This document shows positions 44,656 to 53,613 of a stretch of 64,000 nt of DNA, in pieces (position 1 is the stretch's first letter; every line of letters starts with the position of its first letter). The DNA comes from Lichenibacterium minor (GTDB lineage: Bacteria > Pseudomonadota > Alphaproteobacteria > Rhizobiales > Beijerinckiaceae). The notes beneath the pieces are model-generated. The model ran no database searches. It was given only the letters and a program-made list of their open reading frames with translations, and was not told the DNA's origin. The stretch is taken from contig NZ_QYBB01000009.1 in the NCBI RefSeq assembly GCF_004137685.1, positions 1 through 64,000 of the forward strand, written 5' to 3'. Position numbers and translations under genes: made by a program.

Positions 44656-46749
44656 TCACCCGTCCGCCAGCGCCCGGATCGTCACGGCGTTGTCGTGCAC
44701 CGCGGCGCCGCCGAGCGGGGGCGGCGCGTCGGCGCCCGTGAGGGTGTTGATGCCGCGGCCGTCCGCGTGGGCGCCGTTGGGCCAGATCGATTCGGCGATC
44801 AGCACGCCGCGCCGCACCCCGTCGAACAGCTTGGCGTGGAGCCGCACCGCGCCGCGCGCGTTCGACAGCTCCACCGCCGTGCCGTCGCCGATGCCGAGGG
44901 GTGCCGCATCCTCCGGGTGGATCATCACGCTCGGCCGCTCCTCTTTGGCGAGGCCCGTGCGGGTTTCGGTGAAGGAGGAGTTGAGGAAGTTGCGCGCCGG
45001 GCTCGTCGTCATGCGGAACGGATGCGCGGCATCGGCCTCCTCGATGACGGCCCAATGGTCGGGGAAGGCCGGCATGGCGGACGCGTCGCCGCCGCCCGGC
45101 ATGGCCGCCGCGGCGCCGGCCCAGTCGGGCCGGAACCGGAACCGCCCGTCCGGCCAGCCGAAGCCGTCGCGGAAATGCGCCCGGCCGGGATCTTGAGCGC
45201 AGTCGATCCAGCGCGCGTCCTCGAGCGCGGCCAGGCTGCCGCGCCCGGACGCCCGCAGCGTGTCGTCGATGAGGTCGCGGGCGCTCAGCGCGAAGGACGG
45301 GTGGTCGACGCCGAGGCGCCGCGCCAGGCCGGCCAGCACCTCGTGGTTCGACAGGCAGTCGCCCGGCGGCTCGATGAGCTTGGGGCCGAGCAGGATGTGG
45401 GTCTGGCCGCCGGCCTGGTACACGTCGTCGTGTTCGACGAACATGGTCGCCGGCAGCACGAGGTCGGCCATGCGGCTCGTGTCCGTCATCACCTGCTCGT
45501 GCACCACGGTGAACAGGTCCTCGCGGGCGAAGCCGCGCTTCACCACCTCCTGGTCGGGCGCCACCGACACGGGGTTGGTGTTCTGGATCAGCAGCGCCGT
45601 CACGGGCGGCCCGCCCCGCAGCGCCGCGGCGTCGCCGGTCAGCACCGCGCCGATGCGCGACTGGTCGAGGCTGCGGACGGACGGATCGCGCAGGTCCAGC
45701 CCCTCGATGGCGCGCTTGTCCCAACCGAACATGCCGGAATTGGTGTGCAGCGCGCCGCCGCCCTCGCGGTCCCAGGCGCCGAGCACCACCGGCAGGCAGG
45801 TCACGGCATGCATCGCCACGGCGCCGTTGCGCTGGCGCGCGAAGCCGTAGCCGATGCGGAAGAAGGTCGCGGGCCGGGCCCCGATGAGATGCGCGAAGGC
45901 GACGATGTCGGCGGCCGGCACGCCGCAGATGGCGGACGCCCATTCGGGCGTGCGGGACGCGAGGTGGGCTTCCAGGCCCGCGGGGTCGTCGGCGTAGCGG
46001 GCCATGTAGGCACGGTCGGCGAAGCCGTCGCGGAACAGGACGTGCATGACGCCGCAGGCCAGCGCGGCATCCGTGCCGGGGCGGACGAGGAGCTTCACGT
46101 CGGCCTGCTTCATCGTGGCGTTGTCGTACACGTCGACCGCCACGATGGGGGCGCCCCGGGCCTTGCGGGCCTTCACGGCGTGGGTCATGACGTTGACCTG
46201 GGTCACCACCGCGTTGGTGCCCCACAGCACGACGCAGTCGGAGCGCTCCATCTCGCGCGGGTCGAGGCCCGTCATGCGGCCGTGGCCGGCCTTGTAGCCG
46301 GCCCAGGACAGGGCCGTGCAGATGGTGGAATACTGGTCCGAATAGCGCTTGGCGTGGCGCAGGCGGTTGATGCCGTCGCGCTGCACGAGGCCCATGGTGC
46401 CGGCGTAATAGTAGGGCCACACGCTTTCGGCGCCGTGCCGCGCTTCCGCGGCGGCGAGCCCCTCGGCGGCGCGGTCCAGCGCTTCCTCGATGCCGATGGC
46501 GCGGAACTGGTTCGAGCCCTTCGGGCCGGTGCGCAGCAGCGCCGTCGTCAGCCGGTCCGGGTTGTGCACGCGCTCGGCGTAGCGCGCCACCTTGGCGCAG
46601 ATGACGCCCGCCGTGTAGCTGTTCTCCGCCGCACCGTAGACGCGGCCCATCGTGCGCGGGTCGAGCACCTCGACCTCCAGCGCGCAGGTGGACGGGCAAT
46701 CGTGCGGGCAGGCCGTGGCGCGGCGGGGCGGCTTCAGCGGGGCGTTCAC
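44656..46749 (-). CDS. Molybdopterin-dependent oxidoreductase (DMSO-reductase/formate-dehydrogenase family)
   Basis: The protein has 697 residues. An N-terminal [4Fe-4S] motif CPHDCPSTCALE is completed by GVICAKV. Mo-bis-MGD domains follow, with NPDRLTTALLRTGPKGSNQF, VLWGTNAVVTQVN, LIQNTNPVSVAPDQ and the C-terminal MGD-binding domain (SPARNFLNSSFTETR, MIHPEDAAPLGIGDG). There is no signal peptide, so it is probably cytosolic. No small electron-transfer subunit is adjacent. It follows the last gene of an osmoprotectant-type ABC importer by 21 bases on the same strand. The substrate is not deducible; the residue that ligates Mo is not obvious. Confidence 0.85.
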   Translation of the reverse strand: MNAPLKPPRRATACPHDCPSTCALEVEVLDPRTMGRVYGAAENSYTAGVICAKVARYAERVHNPDRLTTALLRTGPKGSNQFRAIGIEEALDRAAEGLAAAEARHGAESVWPYYYAGTMGLVQRDGINRLRHAKRYSDQYSTICTALSWAGYKAGHGRMTGLDPREMERSDCVVLWGTNAVVTQVNVMTHAVKARKARGAPIVAVDVYDNATMKQADVKLLVRPGTDAALACGVMHVLFRDGFADRAYMARYADDPAGLEAHLASRTPEWASAICGVPAADIVAFAHLIGARPATFFRIGYGFARQRNGAVAMHAVTCLPVVLGAWDREGGGALHTNSGMFGWDKRAIEGLDLRDPSVRSLDQSRIGAVLTGDAAALRGGPPVTALLIQNTNPVSVAPDQEVVKRGFAREDLFTVVHEQVMTDTSRMADLVLPATMFVEHDDVYQAGGQTHILLGPKLIEPPGDCLSNHEVLAGLARRLGVDHPSFALSARDLIDDTLRASGRGSLAALEDARWIDCAQDPGRAHFRDGFGWPDGRFRFRPDWAGAAAAMPGGGDASAMPAFPDHWAVIEEADAAHPFRMTTSPARNFLNSSFTETRTGLAKEERPSVMIHPEDAAPLGIGDGTAVELSNARGAVRLHAKLFDGVRRGVLIAESIWPNGAHADGRGINTLTGADAPPPLGGAAVHDNAVTIRALADG

Positions 46750-46770
46750 GGGCGACGGCTCCTGGACGGA

Positions 46771-47565
46771 TCAGGCGCGGCCGGCGCGGGCCGCGAGGCG
46801 GGCCTCGAGGAGGCCGAGCGCATCATAGACCAGCACGGCGAGCAAGCCCACGATGATGCCGCCTTGCAAGATGAAGGCCGTGTTGCCCGTCCCGAGCCCC
46901 GCCAGGATGACCTCGCCCAGGCCCTTGGCGGCGACCGTCGACCCGATGGTCGCGGTGCCGATGTTGATCACGGCCGAAAGCCGGATGCCCGCCAGGATGA
47001 GCGGCATGGCCAGCGGCAGCTCGACGGACAGGAAGCGCCGGCGCGGGTCGAGGCCCATGCCGCGCGCGGCGTCCATCACGGCGGCGGGCACGCCGTCGAG
47101 GCCCGCCACCGTGTTCTCGAAGATCGGCAGCAGCCCGTAGAGCACGAGCGCGATGAGGGTCGGCTCCAGCCCGAAGCCGACCAGCGGCACCGCCACGGCC
47201 AGCACCGCCACGGGCGGGAACACCTGGCCGACGTTCACCAGGGTGCGGCTGAGCGGCAGGAAATCGCGCCCCGACGGGCGGGTGACCAGCACGCCCAGCA
47301 CCACCGCCACGATGGCGCTCGCGGCCGTCGACCCCGCCACGAGCGCGACGTGGTCGAGCGTGAGCTGGAGCAGGCTGCCCTGGTCGTAGATGGCGGGAGC
47401 GCCGTCCTCCGCGAGGAGCCGGAACGCGGGGGCGAACAGGCGCGGGGCGAGGACGAGCAGGAGCAGCAGCGCCGCGGCGCAGAGCCGCCCGGCGATCGCC
47501 GCCGGCGACGCGCGCCGGACGGCCCGGGTCCCCGCGACGCGCAGCGTTTCGCCCGAGCGGCTCAC
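46771..47565 (-). CDS. yehW: Osmoprotectant ABC permease, YehW-like
   Basis: The protein has 264 residues from a GTG overlapping the ATPase stop (GTGA). It has six or so membrane helices and the OpuCB-type EAA region ENTVAGLDGVPAAVMDAARGMGL. The end of the domain is GLGEVILAGLGTGNTAF. Together with the larger permease it forms the membrane channel of a YehZYXW/OsmVWXY-type importer for glycine-betaine-like solutes. Confidence 0.85.
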   Translation of the reverse strand: MSRSGETLRVAGTRAVRRASPAAIAGRLCAAALLLLLVLAPRLFAPAFRLLAEDGAPAIYDQGSLLQLTLDHVALVAGSTAASAIVAVVLGVLVTRPSGRDFLPLSRTLVNVGQVFPPVAVLAVAVPLVGFGLEPTLIALVLYGLLPIFENTVAGLDGVPAAVMDAARGMGLDPRRRFLSVELPLAMPLILAGIRLSAVINIGTATIGSTVAAKGLGEVILAGLGTGNTAFILQGGIIVGLLAVLVYDALGLLEARLAARAGRA

Positions 47566-48512
47566 GCGGGGCGCCCGGCGCGGCGCAGCACGGCGGACAG
47601 CGTGAGGCGGCCGCGCGGGGCGCCGTCGGCTGCGACGACGGGGAGGCTGTCCACCCCCCGCCACAGCAGCAGGCCGAGCGCGTCCCGAAGGTCGAGCGTT
47701 TCCGGAACGGGGGCGACGTCGGCCCCGACGTCCGCGGGGCCGTCGTCCCGGGCGTCGGCCACCGTCAGCAGCGACAGGAGCTGGAACGGGCGGTCCGCTC
47801 CCCCCATCAGGCGCTCGACGTAGCCCGGCGCGGGGCGGGCCAGCAGCTCGGCCGGGGGCGCGTATTGCAGGAGGCGGCCGCGCTCCATCACGCCGATGCG
47901 GTGCCCGAGCCGGATCGCCTCCTCCATGTCGTGCGTGACCAGCACCACCGTGATGCCCAGGCGGCGCTGCAGGGCGACGAGGTCGTCCTGCGCCTTGGCG
48001 CGGATGAGGGGGTCGAGCGCCCCGAAGGGCTCGTCCATGAGGAGCAGCTTCGGTTCGGCCGCCAAGGCGCGCGCCACGCCGACGCGCTGCTGCTGCCCGC
48101 CCGACAGCTCGTGCGGGAGCTTCGCGGCGTAGACGTCCGGATCGAGGTCGAACAGGCGCAGCAGTTCGTCGACGCGGCGGGCGATGCGCGCCCGGTCCCA
48201 GCCCAGCAGGGCCGGGACGGTGGCGACGTTGCGCGACACGGTCCAGTGCGGGAACAGGCCGTAGCCCTGGATGACGTAGCCGATGCCGCGGCGCAGGGCC
48301 TCGCCCGGCACGGAAGCCGCGTCGCGCCCGTCGATCCGCACCGTGCCGGCGGAAGGCTCGATCAGGCGGTTGATCATGCGCAGCAGGGTCGACTTGCCGC
48401 TGCCCGAAGCGCCCACCAGCGCCGTCACGGTGCCGGCTTCGACCCGCAGCGACACGTCGTCCACCGCCAGGGTGTCGCCGAAGCGGCGCGAAACGCCCTC
48501 GATCTCGATCAC
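47562..48512 (-). CDS. yehX: Osmoprotectant ABC ATPase, YehX-like, with CBS-like tail
   Basis: The protein has 316 residues from a GTG overlapping the upstream permease stop. Walker A is GASGSGKSTLLRM, the signature LSGGQQQRVGVARAL and Walker B LLLMDEPFGALDP. The last 70 residues resemble the regulatory CBS region of OpuCA/ProV. It powers uptake of quaternary-amine osmolytes. Confidence 0.9.
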   Translation of the reverse strand: MIEIEGVSRRFGDTLAVDDVSLRVEAGTVTALVGASGSGKSTLLRMINRLIEPSAGTVRIDGRDAASVPGEALRRGIGYVIQGYGLFPHWTVSRNVATVPALLGWDRARIARRVDELLRLFDLDPDVYAAKLPHELSGGQQQRVGVARALAAEPKLLLMDEPFGALDPLIRAKAQDDLVALQRRLGITVVLVTHDMEEAIRLGHRIGVMERGRLLQYAPPAELLARPAPGYVERLMGGADRPFQLLSLLTVADARDDGPADVGADVAPVPETLDLRDALGLLLWRGVDSLPVVAADGAPRGRLTLSAVLRRAGRPA

Positions 48513-49699
48513 GCGGGGGTCCTCCCGGCGGCCTCGGCTGCGGCGTCGAGCAGGACCGCGGCGGTGAAGGCCAGGACCACGGTCGGCACGGCGCCGAGCA
48601 GCACCAGGTCGATCGCCGCCTGGCTGGTGCCCTGGAACACGAAGGTGCCGAAGCCGCCGCCGCCGATCAGCGCCGCGACGGTGACGAGCCCGATGTTCTG
48701 CACCAGGACGATGCGGACGCCGGTGAGGATGACGGGCGCGGCCAGCGGCAGCTCGACGGCGCGAAGCCGCCGCGCCCCGCCCATTCCCATGCCGCGCGCG
48801 GCCTCGACCGCGTCGCGCGGGACGCCGTCGAGCCCCACCGCGGTGTTGGCGACGACCGGGAGCAGCGCGTAGAGGAATAGCGCCAGCCCGGCCGGCGCCG
48901 CCCCGATGCCGCGGATGCCGAGCGCGCCCAAGAACGGCACCGCCCCGGCGAGCAGGCCCAGCGGCACCATCATCAGCCCGTACATGGCGATCGACGGGAT
49001 GGTCTGGATCACGTTGAGGGCGGGCAGCGCCGCGCCGCGCAGCCGGGGCATGCGCGCGCAGGCGACGCCGAGCGGCAGCCCGACCAGGAGGGCGGCGAAC
49101 AGCGAGCCGAAGGCCAGCCCCCCGTGGGTGACGGCTTCCGCCCAGAATCCGTCGCGATGGGCGGCATATTCCTTGAGGATCGACAGGCCGTTCCACCATC
49201 CCGAGGCGAACAGCCCGGCCAGCGCCAGCAGCACGGCGCCGAGCAGCAGGACGCGGGGCCCGGGCCGCAGCGCCAAGCGCGCCGACCCGTCCGCCGCCAT
49301 GATCCCGAAGGCCAGGAGCAGCGTCCAGAAACCCGCCGCGAAGCTCACGCGGGCATAGGGCATCCCGGGGAGCGCCACCGCGCCCGGCGCGAGCCCCACC
49401 AGGCCGGCCAGCGCCGCGAGCGCGACGAGCGCCAGGCCGAGGCGCGATGCCGGCGCGACGCGCAGGCAGGCGGCGAGGCCGATCAGGAGCAGGAGCAGCC
49501 CGCCCGCCGCGGCGGCGGCCGGCGGCAGCGCCGCCCAGAACGCGACGCCCCGCCCCGCCGCGATGCGGTTCGGCTTGAACGTCACCAGCGGCAGCGCCAG
49601 GGCCAGCGCCGCCAGCGCGGCCGGCACGACGCCCACGCGGTCGAACCCGGGGAAGCGCGCGCGCGGGACCCGCCCGGCCGCCGCCCCGCTCGCCGTCAC
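48509..49699 (-). CDS. yehY: Osmoprotectant ABC permease with N-terminal membrane extension, YehY-like
   Basis: The protein has 396 residues from a GTG overlapping the binding-protein stop. The first 180 residues hold five or so extra membrane helices, as in E. coli YehY (about 385 residues). The permease domain then has NTAVGLDGVPRDAVEAARGMGMG and ALIGGGGFGTFVFQGTSQAAID (in part). Gene order binding protein-YehY-YehX-YehW is the same as in yehZYXW. Confidence 0.87.
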   Translation of the reverse strand: MTASGAAAGRVPRARFPGFDRVGVVPAALAALALALPLVTFKPNRIAAGRGVAFWAALPPAAAAAGGLLLLLIGLAACLRVAPASRLGLALVALAALAGLVGLAPGAVALPGMPYARVSFAAGFWTLLLAFGIMAADGSARLALRPGPRVLLLGAVLLALAGLFASGWWNGLSILKEYAAHRDGFWAEAVTHGGLAFGSLFAALLVGLPLGVACARMPRLRGAALPALNVIQTIPSIAMYGLMMVPLGLLAGAVPFLGALGIRGIGAAPAGLALFLYALLPVVANTAVGLDGVPRDAVEAARGMGMGGARRLRAVELPLAAPVILTGVRIVLVQNIGLVTVAALIGGGGFGTFVFQGTSQAAIDLVLLGAVPTVVLAFTAAVLLDAAAEAAGRTPA

Positions 49700-50622
49700 T
49701 TCACGAGGCCCTTCGACGTCAGGTAGGCGCGCGCCACGTCGGCGGCGGGCTCGCCGTTGACCTGGATGCGCGCGTTGAGCTCCTGCAGGGTCTTCAGGTC
49801 GAGGCCGGCGAAGACGGGCTTGAGGATCTCGGCGATCTTCGGGTTGGCCTTCAGGACCTCGTCGCGGACGATCGGCGTCGGCGCGTAGACGGGCTGGACG
49901 TTCTTGTCGTCGTCGAGCACGACGAGGTCGGCCGCCTCGATGCCGCCGTCCGTGCCGAACACCATGGCGGCGTCGACGCCGTCGGTCTTCTGCGCGGCCG
50001 CCTGGATGGTGGCGGCCGTGCCGCCGCCCGACAGGACGAGGAGCTGGTCGGGCCTGAGCGTGAAGCCGTAGGCCTTCTGGAAGGCCGGAAGGGCGGCGGC
50101 GCTGTTGACGAACTCGGCCGAGCCGACGAGCTTGGCGGTGCCGCCGCTCGTCACCCACTTGCCGAAGTCGCTCATCGTCTTGACGTTGTTGGGGGCCGCC
50201 ACGTCGGCGCGCAGGCCGATCGCCCAGGTGTTGTTGGCGGGCGCCGGGGTGAGCCAGTCGATGTGGTTGGCGTCGGAATCGAGCTGCTTGACGAGCTCGT
50301 AGCCCTTGGCGGCGTCGTGCCAGGCCGGGTCGTCGGGCTTGTTGAAGAAGAACGCGCCGTTGCCGGTGTATTCCGGGTAGATGTCCACCTCGCCCGCCGT
50401 TATGGCCTTGCGCAGCACCGGCGTGGTGCCCAGCTGCACGCGGTTCCTGACCGGGATGCCGTTCGCCGCCAGCGTTTGCGCGATCATGTCGCCGAGCAGG
50501 CTTCCTTCCGTGTCGATCTTGGACGACACCACGACGTCGGCGGCCAGCGCCCCGGACGTGGCGGCCAGCGGCGCGAGCGCCAGAATGGCCGCGGCGGCCA
50601 GCGGCTTCAAGGGCGAGATCAT
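49696..50622 (-). CDS. yehZ: Osmoprotectant-binding periplasmic protein, YehZ/OsmF-like
   Basis: The protein has 308 residues from the ATG at 50622 with the ribosome site AGGAG. The signal peptide ends ATSGALA. The mature protein shows the OpuAC-type fold: VVVSSKIDTEGSLLGDMI, VDIYPEYTGNGAFFF, FVNSAAALPAFQKAYGF and DAAMVFGTDGGIEAADL. It binds betaine- or choline-like compounds and delivers them to the YehY/W channel. It is the first gene of a five-gene operon. A CGACC-CGAA-GGTCG hairpin lies in its leader at 50651-50664. Confidence 0.9.
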   Translation of the reverse strand: MISPLKPLAAAAILALAPLAATSGALAADVVVSSKIDTEGSLLGDMIAQTLAANGIPVRNRVQLGTTPVLRKAITAGEVDIYPEYTGNGAFFFNKPDDPAWHDAAKGYELVKQLDSDANHIDWLTPAPANNTWAIGLRADVAAPNNVKTMSDFGKWVTSGGTAKLVGSAEFVNSAAALPAFQKAYGFTLRPDQLLVLSGGGTAATIQAAAQKTDGVDAAMVFGTDGGIEAADLVVLDDDKNVQPVYAPTPIVRDEVLKANPKIAEILKPVFAGLDLKTLQELNARIQVNGEPAADVARAYLTSKGLVK

Positions 50623-50828
50623 GTTCGACACTCCTGGTTTTGCGACAAGCCGACCCGAAGGTCGCGATTCCGACAGCCTGGGTCGCAGGACTACACGACA
50701 CGTTCCGCCCCACAAGGCCCTATCTGTATGACGGCGCGGCGGCCGGCCGGCCGCCGCCCGGCCCCCCACCCTTCCCCGTCACGACCGTCCCCCCTCCGCC
50801 CGGATCGGGGCGCGCCCGCGATCCGCCC

Positions 50829-51311
50829 ATGAAGCAGTTCAAGCCCAAGGTGAAGAAGCAGGTCGCCGCCCTGCCCGTCAGGCTCGACGCCGCGGGGCGG
50901 ACGCGCGTGCTGCTGATCACGTCGCGCGAAACCAAGCGGCTGATCGTCCCCAAGGGCTGGCCCATGAAGGGCCACAAGGATTATCGCGCCGCCGCCATCG
51001 AGGCGCAGGAGGAGGCCGGCGTGATCGGCCGGGTCGGCAAGAGGCCGATCGGCAGCTACACCTACTGGAAACGGCGGCCGGACCATTTCGACCTGTGCCG
51101 CGTCAAGGTCTACATCCTGGCGGTGGAGCGGCAGCTGCCGGCCTGGCGCGAGAAGGGCGAGCGCCAATGTGCCTGGTTCCTGGTCGACGATGCCGCCGAC
51201 CTCGTCGACGACGCCGGGCTCGTCACCATCCTGCGCGGCCTCGCCGACGTGTGGCCGCGGAAGGGCTCGAAGCGGGGCGAAGGCGCGGCGCGGCCCCCCG
51301 CCAAGGCGTGA
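50829..51311 (+). CDS. Nudix hydrolase with an atypical Nudix box
   Basis: The protein has 160 residues from the ATG at 50829. It contains LIVPKGWPMKGHKDYRAAA followed by IEAQEEAGV, the region of the Nudix box GX5EX7REUXEEXGU. The catalytic EAQEE glutamates are kept, but the first Glu is His and the Arg is Ile. This resembles the diphosphoinositol/dinucleoside-polyphosphate branch, common in alphaproteobacteria. Substrates may be Ap(n)A- or pyrophosphate-linked nucleotides. It is divergent from the osmoprotectant operon. The C-terminus is basic. Confidence 0.82.
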   Translation: MKQFKPKVKKQVAALPVRLDAAGRTRVLLITSRETKRLIVPKGWPMKGHKDYRAAAIEAQEEAGVIGRVGKRPIGSYTYWKRRPDHFDLCRVKVYILAVERQLPAWREKGERQCAWFLVDDAADLVDDAGLVTILRGLADVWPRKGSKRGEGAARPPAKA

Positions 51312-51338
51312 CGGCGGGGGACGGGACCGGGGCGCCCG

Positions 51339-52574
51339 TCACGTCGCCGGGAGGGCGATCCGGCATCGCAGCCCATGGGGCTCGCGGTTGCTCAGCGTGA
51401 AGGTGCCGCCGTGCGCCTGCACGATGGCCTGCACGATCGGCAGGCCGAGCCCGAAACCCGAAGGCTGGGGCCGCGCGCCGTCGTCCGTGCCGCGCCGGAA
51501 GGGCTGCATCACCTCGTGCAGCCGCTCGGGCGGGATGCCCGGTCCGTCGTCGCTCACCGTCACCGCCACGGTGCCGTCCGCCTCGCGGACCAGCTCCACC
51601 ACGGCCTCGGCCTCGACCCGCGCCGCGTTGTCGACGAGGTTGCCCACGGCGCGGCGCAGCTCGTCCTCGTGGCCGCGGATCACGAAATGGTCGGGCCCGC
51701 CGTAGCGCGCCCGGTGGCCCATGTCGGCGGCCTCGTCGCACACGGTGCGCAGCAGGCTCGCGAGGTCGAGCCGCGCCGGCTCCCGCTCGATCGCCCCGTC
51801 GCGGATGAAGGACAGCGCGGCATGCACCAGCGCGTCCATCTGGCCGAGATCGCGCAGCATCAGGTCGCGCAGGGGCGCGTCCTCGACGAATTCCGCGCGG
51901 AGCCGCAGGCGGGTGATGGGCGTGCGCAGGTCGTGGCTGACGGCCGCCAGCATGCCGGTGCGCTCCGCCATCATGCGGGCGATGCGCGCCTGCATGCTGT
52001 TGAAGCCGCGCGCCAGGATGGCGATCTCGGCCGGCCCGTCCTCCGACAGCGCGCGGGGCTTGCGCAGCGACGTGGCGTCGCGGGCGAAGCCGTCCACCGC
52101 GTCGGCGACGCGGCCGAGCGGCGCCACGATGCCGCGCACCGCCCAGACCACGAAGAGCGTCGTCGACACCGCGACGAAGCACAGCGTCGCGAACGCGATC
52201 AGCGACGGGTCCGGCCCGCGCCTGAGCGACGCGCCCGTCACGGCGCTGAGAACCGTGCCGTCGCCGAGCCTCAGCGACTGGCGCCCGCCGGGGAGCGCCG
52301 CGCCCCGCTCCTCGGACCTCAGCCCGAGGTCCGGGTCGGCCAGCGCCACGGCGCGCAGCACCGCGGCCCGATCGGCGGGCGGGGCGGCCTCGACGAGCTC
52401 CACCGCGTGGTCGAGGCGGCTCACCATGCCGGGATGGAGCGGGCGGAACCAGCCGGCGCGGTTCAGCAGGAAGGCGCCGCTCATGCAGAAGTGGAAGATC
52501 ACCGCCGACAGCGCCACGAGCAGGATGAGCTGCGTGGCGATGCGCCCCGGCAGGAACCGCCGGGCCCCCGTCAC
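51339..52574 (-). CDS. EnvZ-like sensor histidine kinase
   Basis: The protein has 411 residues from a GTG overlapping the response-regulator stop (GTGA). Two membrane helices (about 10-32 and 150-172) flank a periplasmic sensor loop. A HAMP-like region follows, then the H-box MLAAVSHDLRTPITRLRLR and the ATPase motifs NLVDNA, VSDDGPGIPPE and GFGLGLPIV. It phosphorylates the adjacent OmpR-type regulator. The signal is unknown. Confidence 0.92.
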   Translation of the reverse strand: MTGARRFLPGRIATQLILLVALSAVIFHFCMSGAFLLNRAGWFRPLHPGMVSRLDHAVELVEAAPPADRAAVLRAVALADPDLGLRSEERGAALPGGRQSLRLGDGTVLSAVTGASLRRGPDPSLIAFATLCFVAVSTTLFVVWAVRGIVAPLGRVADAVDGFARDATSLRKPRALSEDGPAEIAILARGFNSMQARIARMMAERTGMLAAVSHDLRTPITRLRLRAEFVEDAPLRDLMLRDLGQMDALVHAALSFIRDGAIEREPARLDLASLLRTVCDEAADMGHRARYGGPDHFVIRGHEDELRRAVGNLVDNAARVEAEAVVELVREADGTVAVTVSDDGPGIPPERLHEVMQPFRRGTDDGARPQPSGFGLGLPIVQAIVQAHGGTFTLSNREPHGLRCRIALPAT

Positions 52575-53305
52575 GGCAGGGTCTCGACGGCGGGGGAGAA
52601 GATGTAGCCGGACGACCGCACGGTCTGCACGAAATCGGGCTCGCGCGGGTTCTTCTCGATCTTCAAGCGCAGGCGGCTCACGACGATGTCGACGCTGCGG
52701 TCCTGGGACAGGCTCCCGGGCCCCTGCGTCAGGTCGAGCAGCCGCTCGCGCGACAGCACGCGGCCCGGATGGTCGCAGAAGGTGGACAGCAGGTCGAATT
52801 CCGCGCTGGTCAGCGCCACGCGGGCGCCGTCGGGGTCGGTGAGGCGACGGGCGCCGCGGTCCACCGTCCAGCCCGCGAAGCGCAGCACGCGGGCCGGGGC
52901 GGCGCTCGCGGGGGCTTCGGCGCCGGCGCCCTGGCGGCGCAGCACGGCACGGACGCGGGCCAGCAGCTCGCGCGGGTTGAAGGGCTTCGGCAGGTAATCG
53001 TCGGCCCCCATCTCCAGGCCGAGGATGCGATCCACATCCTCGCCCTTGGCGGTTACCATGATGACGGGCGGCCCGCCGGCGTTGCGCAGCCGCAGGCAGA
53101 GCGACAGCCCGTCCTCGCCCGGCAGGTTGATGTCGAGCACGATGAGGTCGGGCCGGCGGACCGCCATGCGGGCCTCCATGGCGGGGCCGTCGCGCGCCAC
53201 CTCGGTGTCGAAGCCGTTGTCGCCGAGGTAGCGGGCCACGAGGGCGCTGATGTCCGGATCGTCCTCGACGATGAGGACCAGGGGGTCGTGTGCGTGGGTC
53301 GCCAT
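52571..53305 (-). CDS. OmpR-family response regulator
   Basis: The protein has 244 residues from the ATG at 53305. The receiver domain has the acidic pair EDDPDIS, the phosphorylation site LIVLDINLPGEDG and the Lys in DYLPKPFNP. The winged-helix DNA-binding domain has LTSAEFDLLSTF and DRSVDIVVSRLRLKIE. It is the first gene of the two-component operon; a tandem repeat lies upstream of it. Confidence 0.93.
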   Translation of the reverse strand: MATHAHDPLVLIVEDDPDISALVARYLGDNGFDTEVARDGPAMEARMAVRRPDLIVLDINLPGEDGLSLCLRLRNAGGPPVIMVTAKGEDVDRILGLEMGADDYLPKPFNPRELLARVRAVLRRQGAGAEAPASAAPARVLRFAGWTVDRGARRLTDPDGARVALTSAEFDLLSTFCDHPGRVLSRERLLDLTQGPGSLSQDRSVDIVVSRLRLKIEKNPREPDFVQTVRSSGYIFSPAVETLP

Positions 53306-53613
53306 GGATGTCCTCGTGCCTGCCCCCGCGGCCGCGCACGGCTGCATCCCGGTGCCGCGCCGCCGCAGGCCGTCCGGGGGAAGGGACGCGCCTTCCCGGC
53401 CGGGCGGGAAGCCACGACGGCCCGCCGGGAGGGGGCGGCGGGCGGCGGCGGGGCTCGCCCGGATCGTCCCCGCCGTGGGCGGCGCCCCGCCGGGGATGGG
53501 CGGCGCCCCGGCGGGGATGGGCAGCGCGACCTAGACGCGAATGTTGCGGGTTTCGTGGAGCCCTTGTTTCGGTGCGTTTCGGCCCGGTCGCGCCTTCGTT
53601 TCGGCGCGCGCCG
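53306..53613. other. Gene-free stretch upstream of the response regulator
   Basis: This 308-base gap between the gshB 3' end and the response regulator 5' end shows no credible gene. It contains GC-rich inverted repeats around 53370-53440 and the tandem repeat listed separately. I find no clear promoter motif. Confidence 0.45.
53477..53518. repeat. Two tandem 21-base repeats upstream of the two-component operon
   Basis: Units 53477-53497 and 53498-53518 share GGGCGGCGCCCC, a 2-base variable step and CGGGGAT. They differ at a single position, and a partial third copy (GGGCAGCG) follows. Each unit contains a near-palindromic GGGCGGCGCCCC core, as expected for tandem regulator sites or a small tandem duplication. 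Confidence 0.55.
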
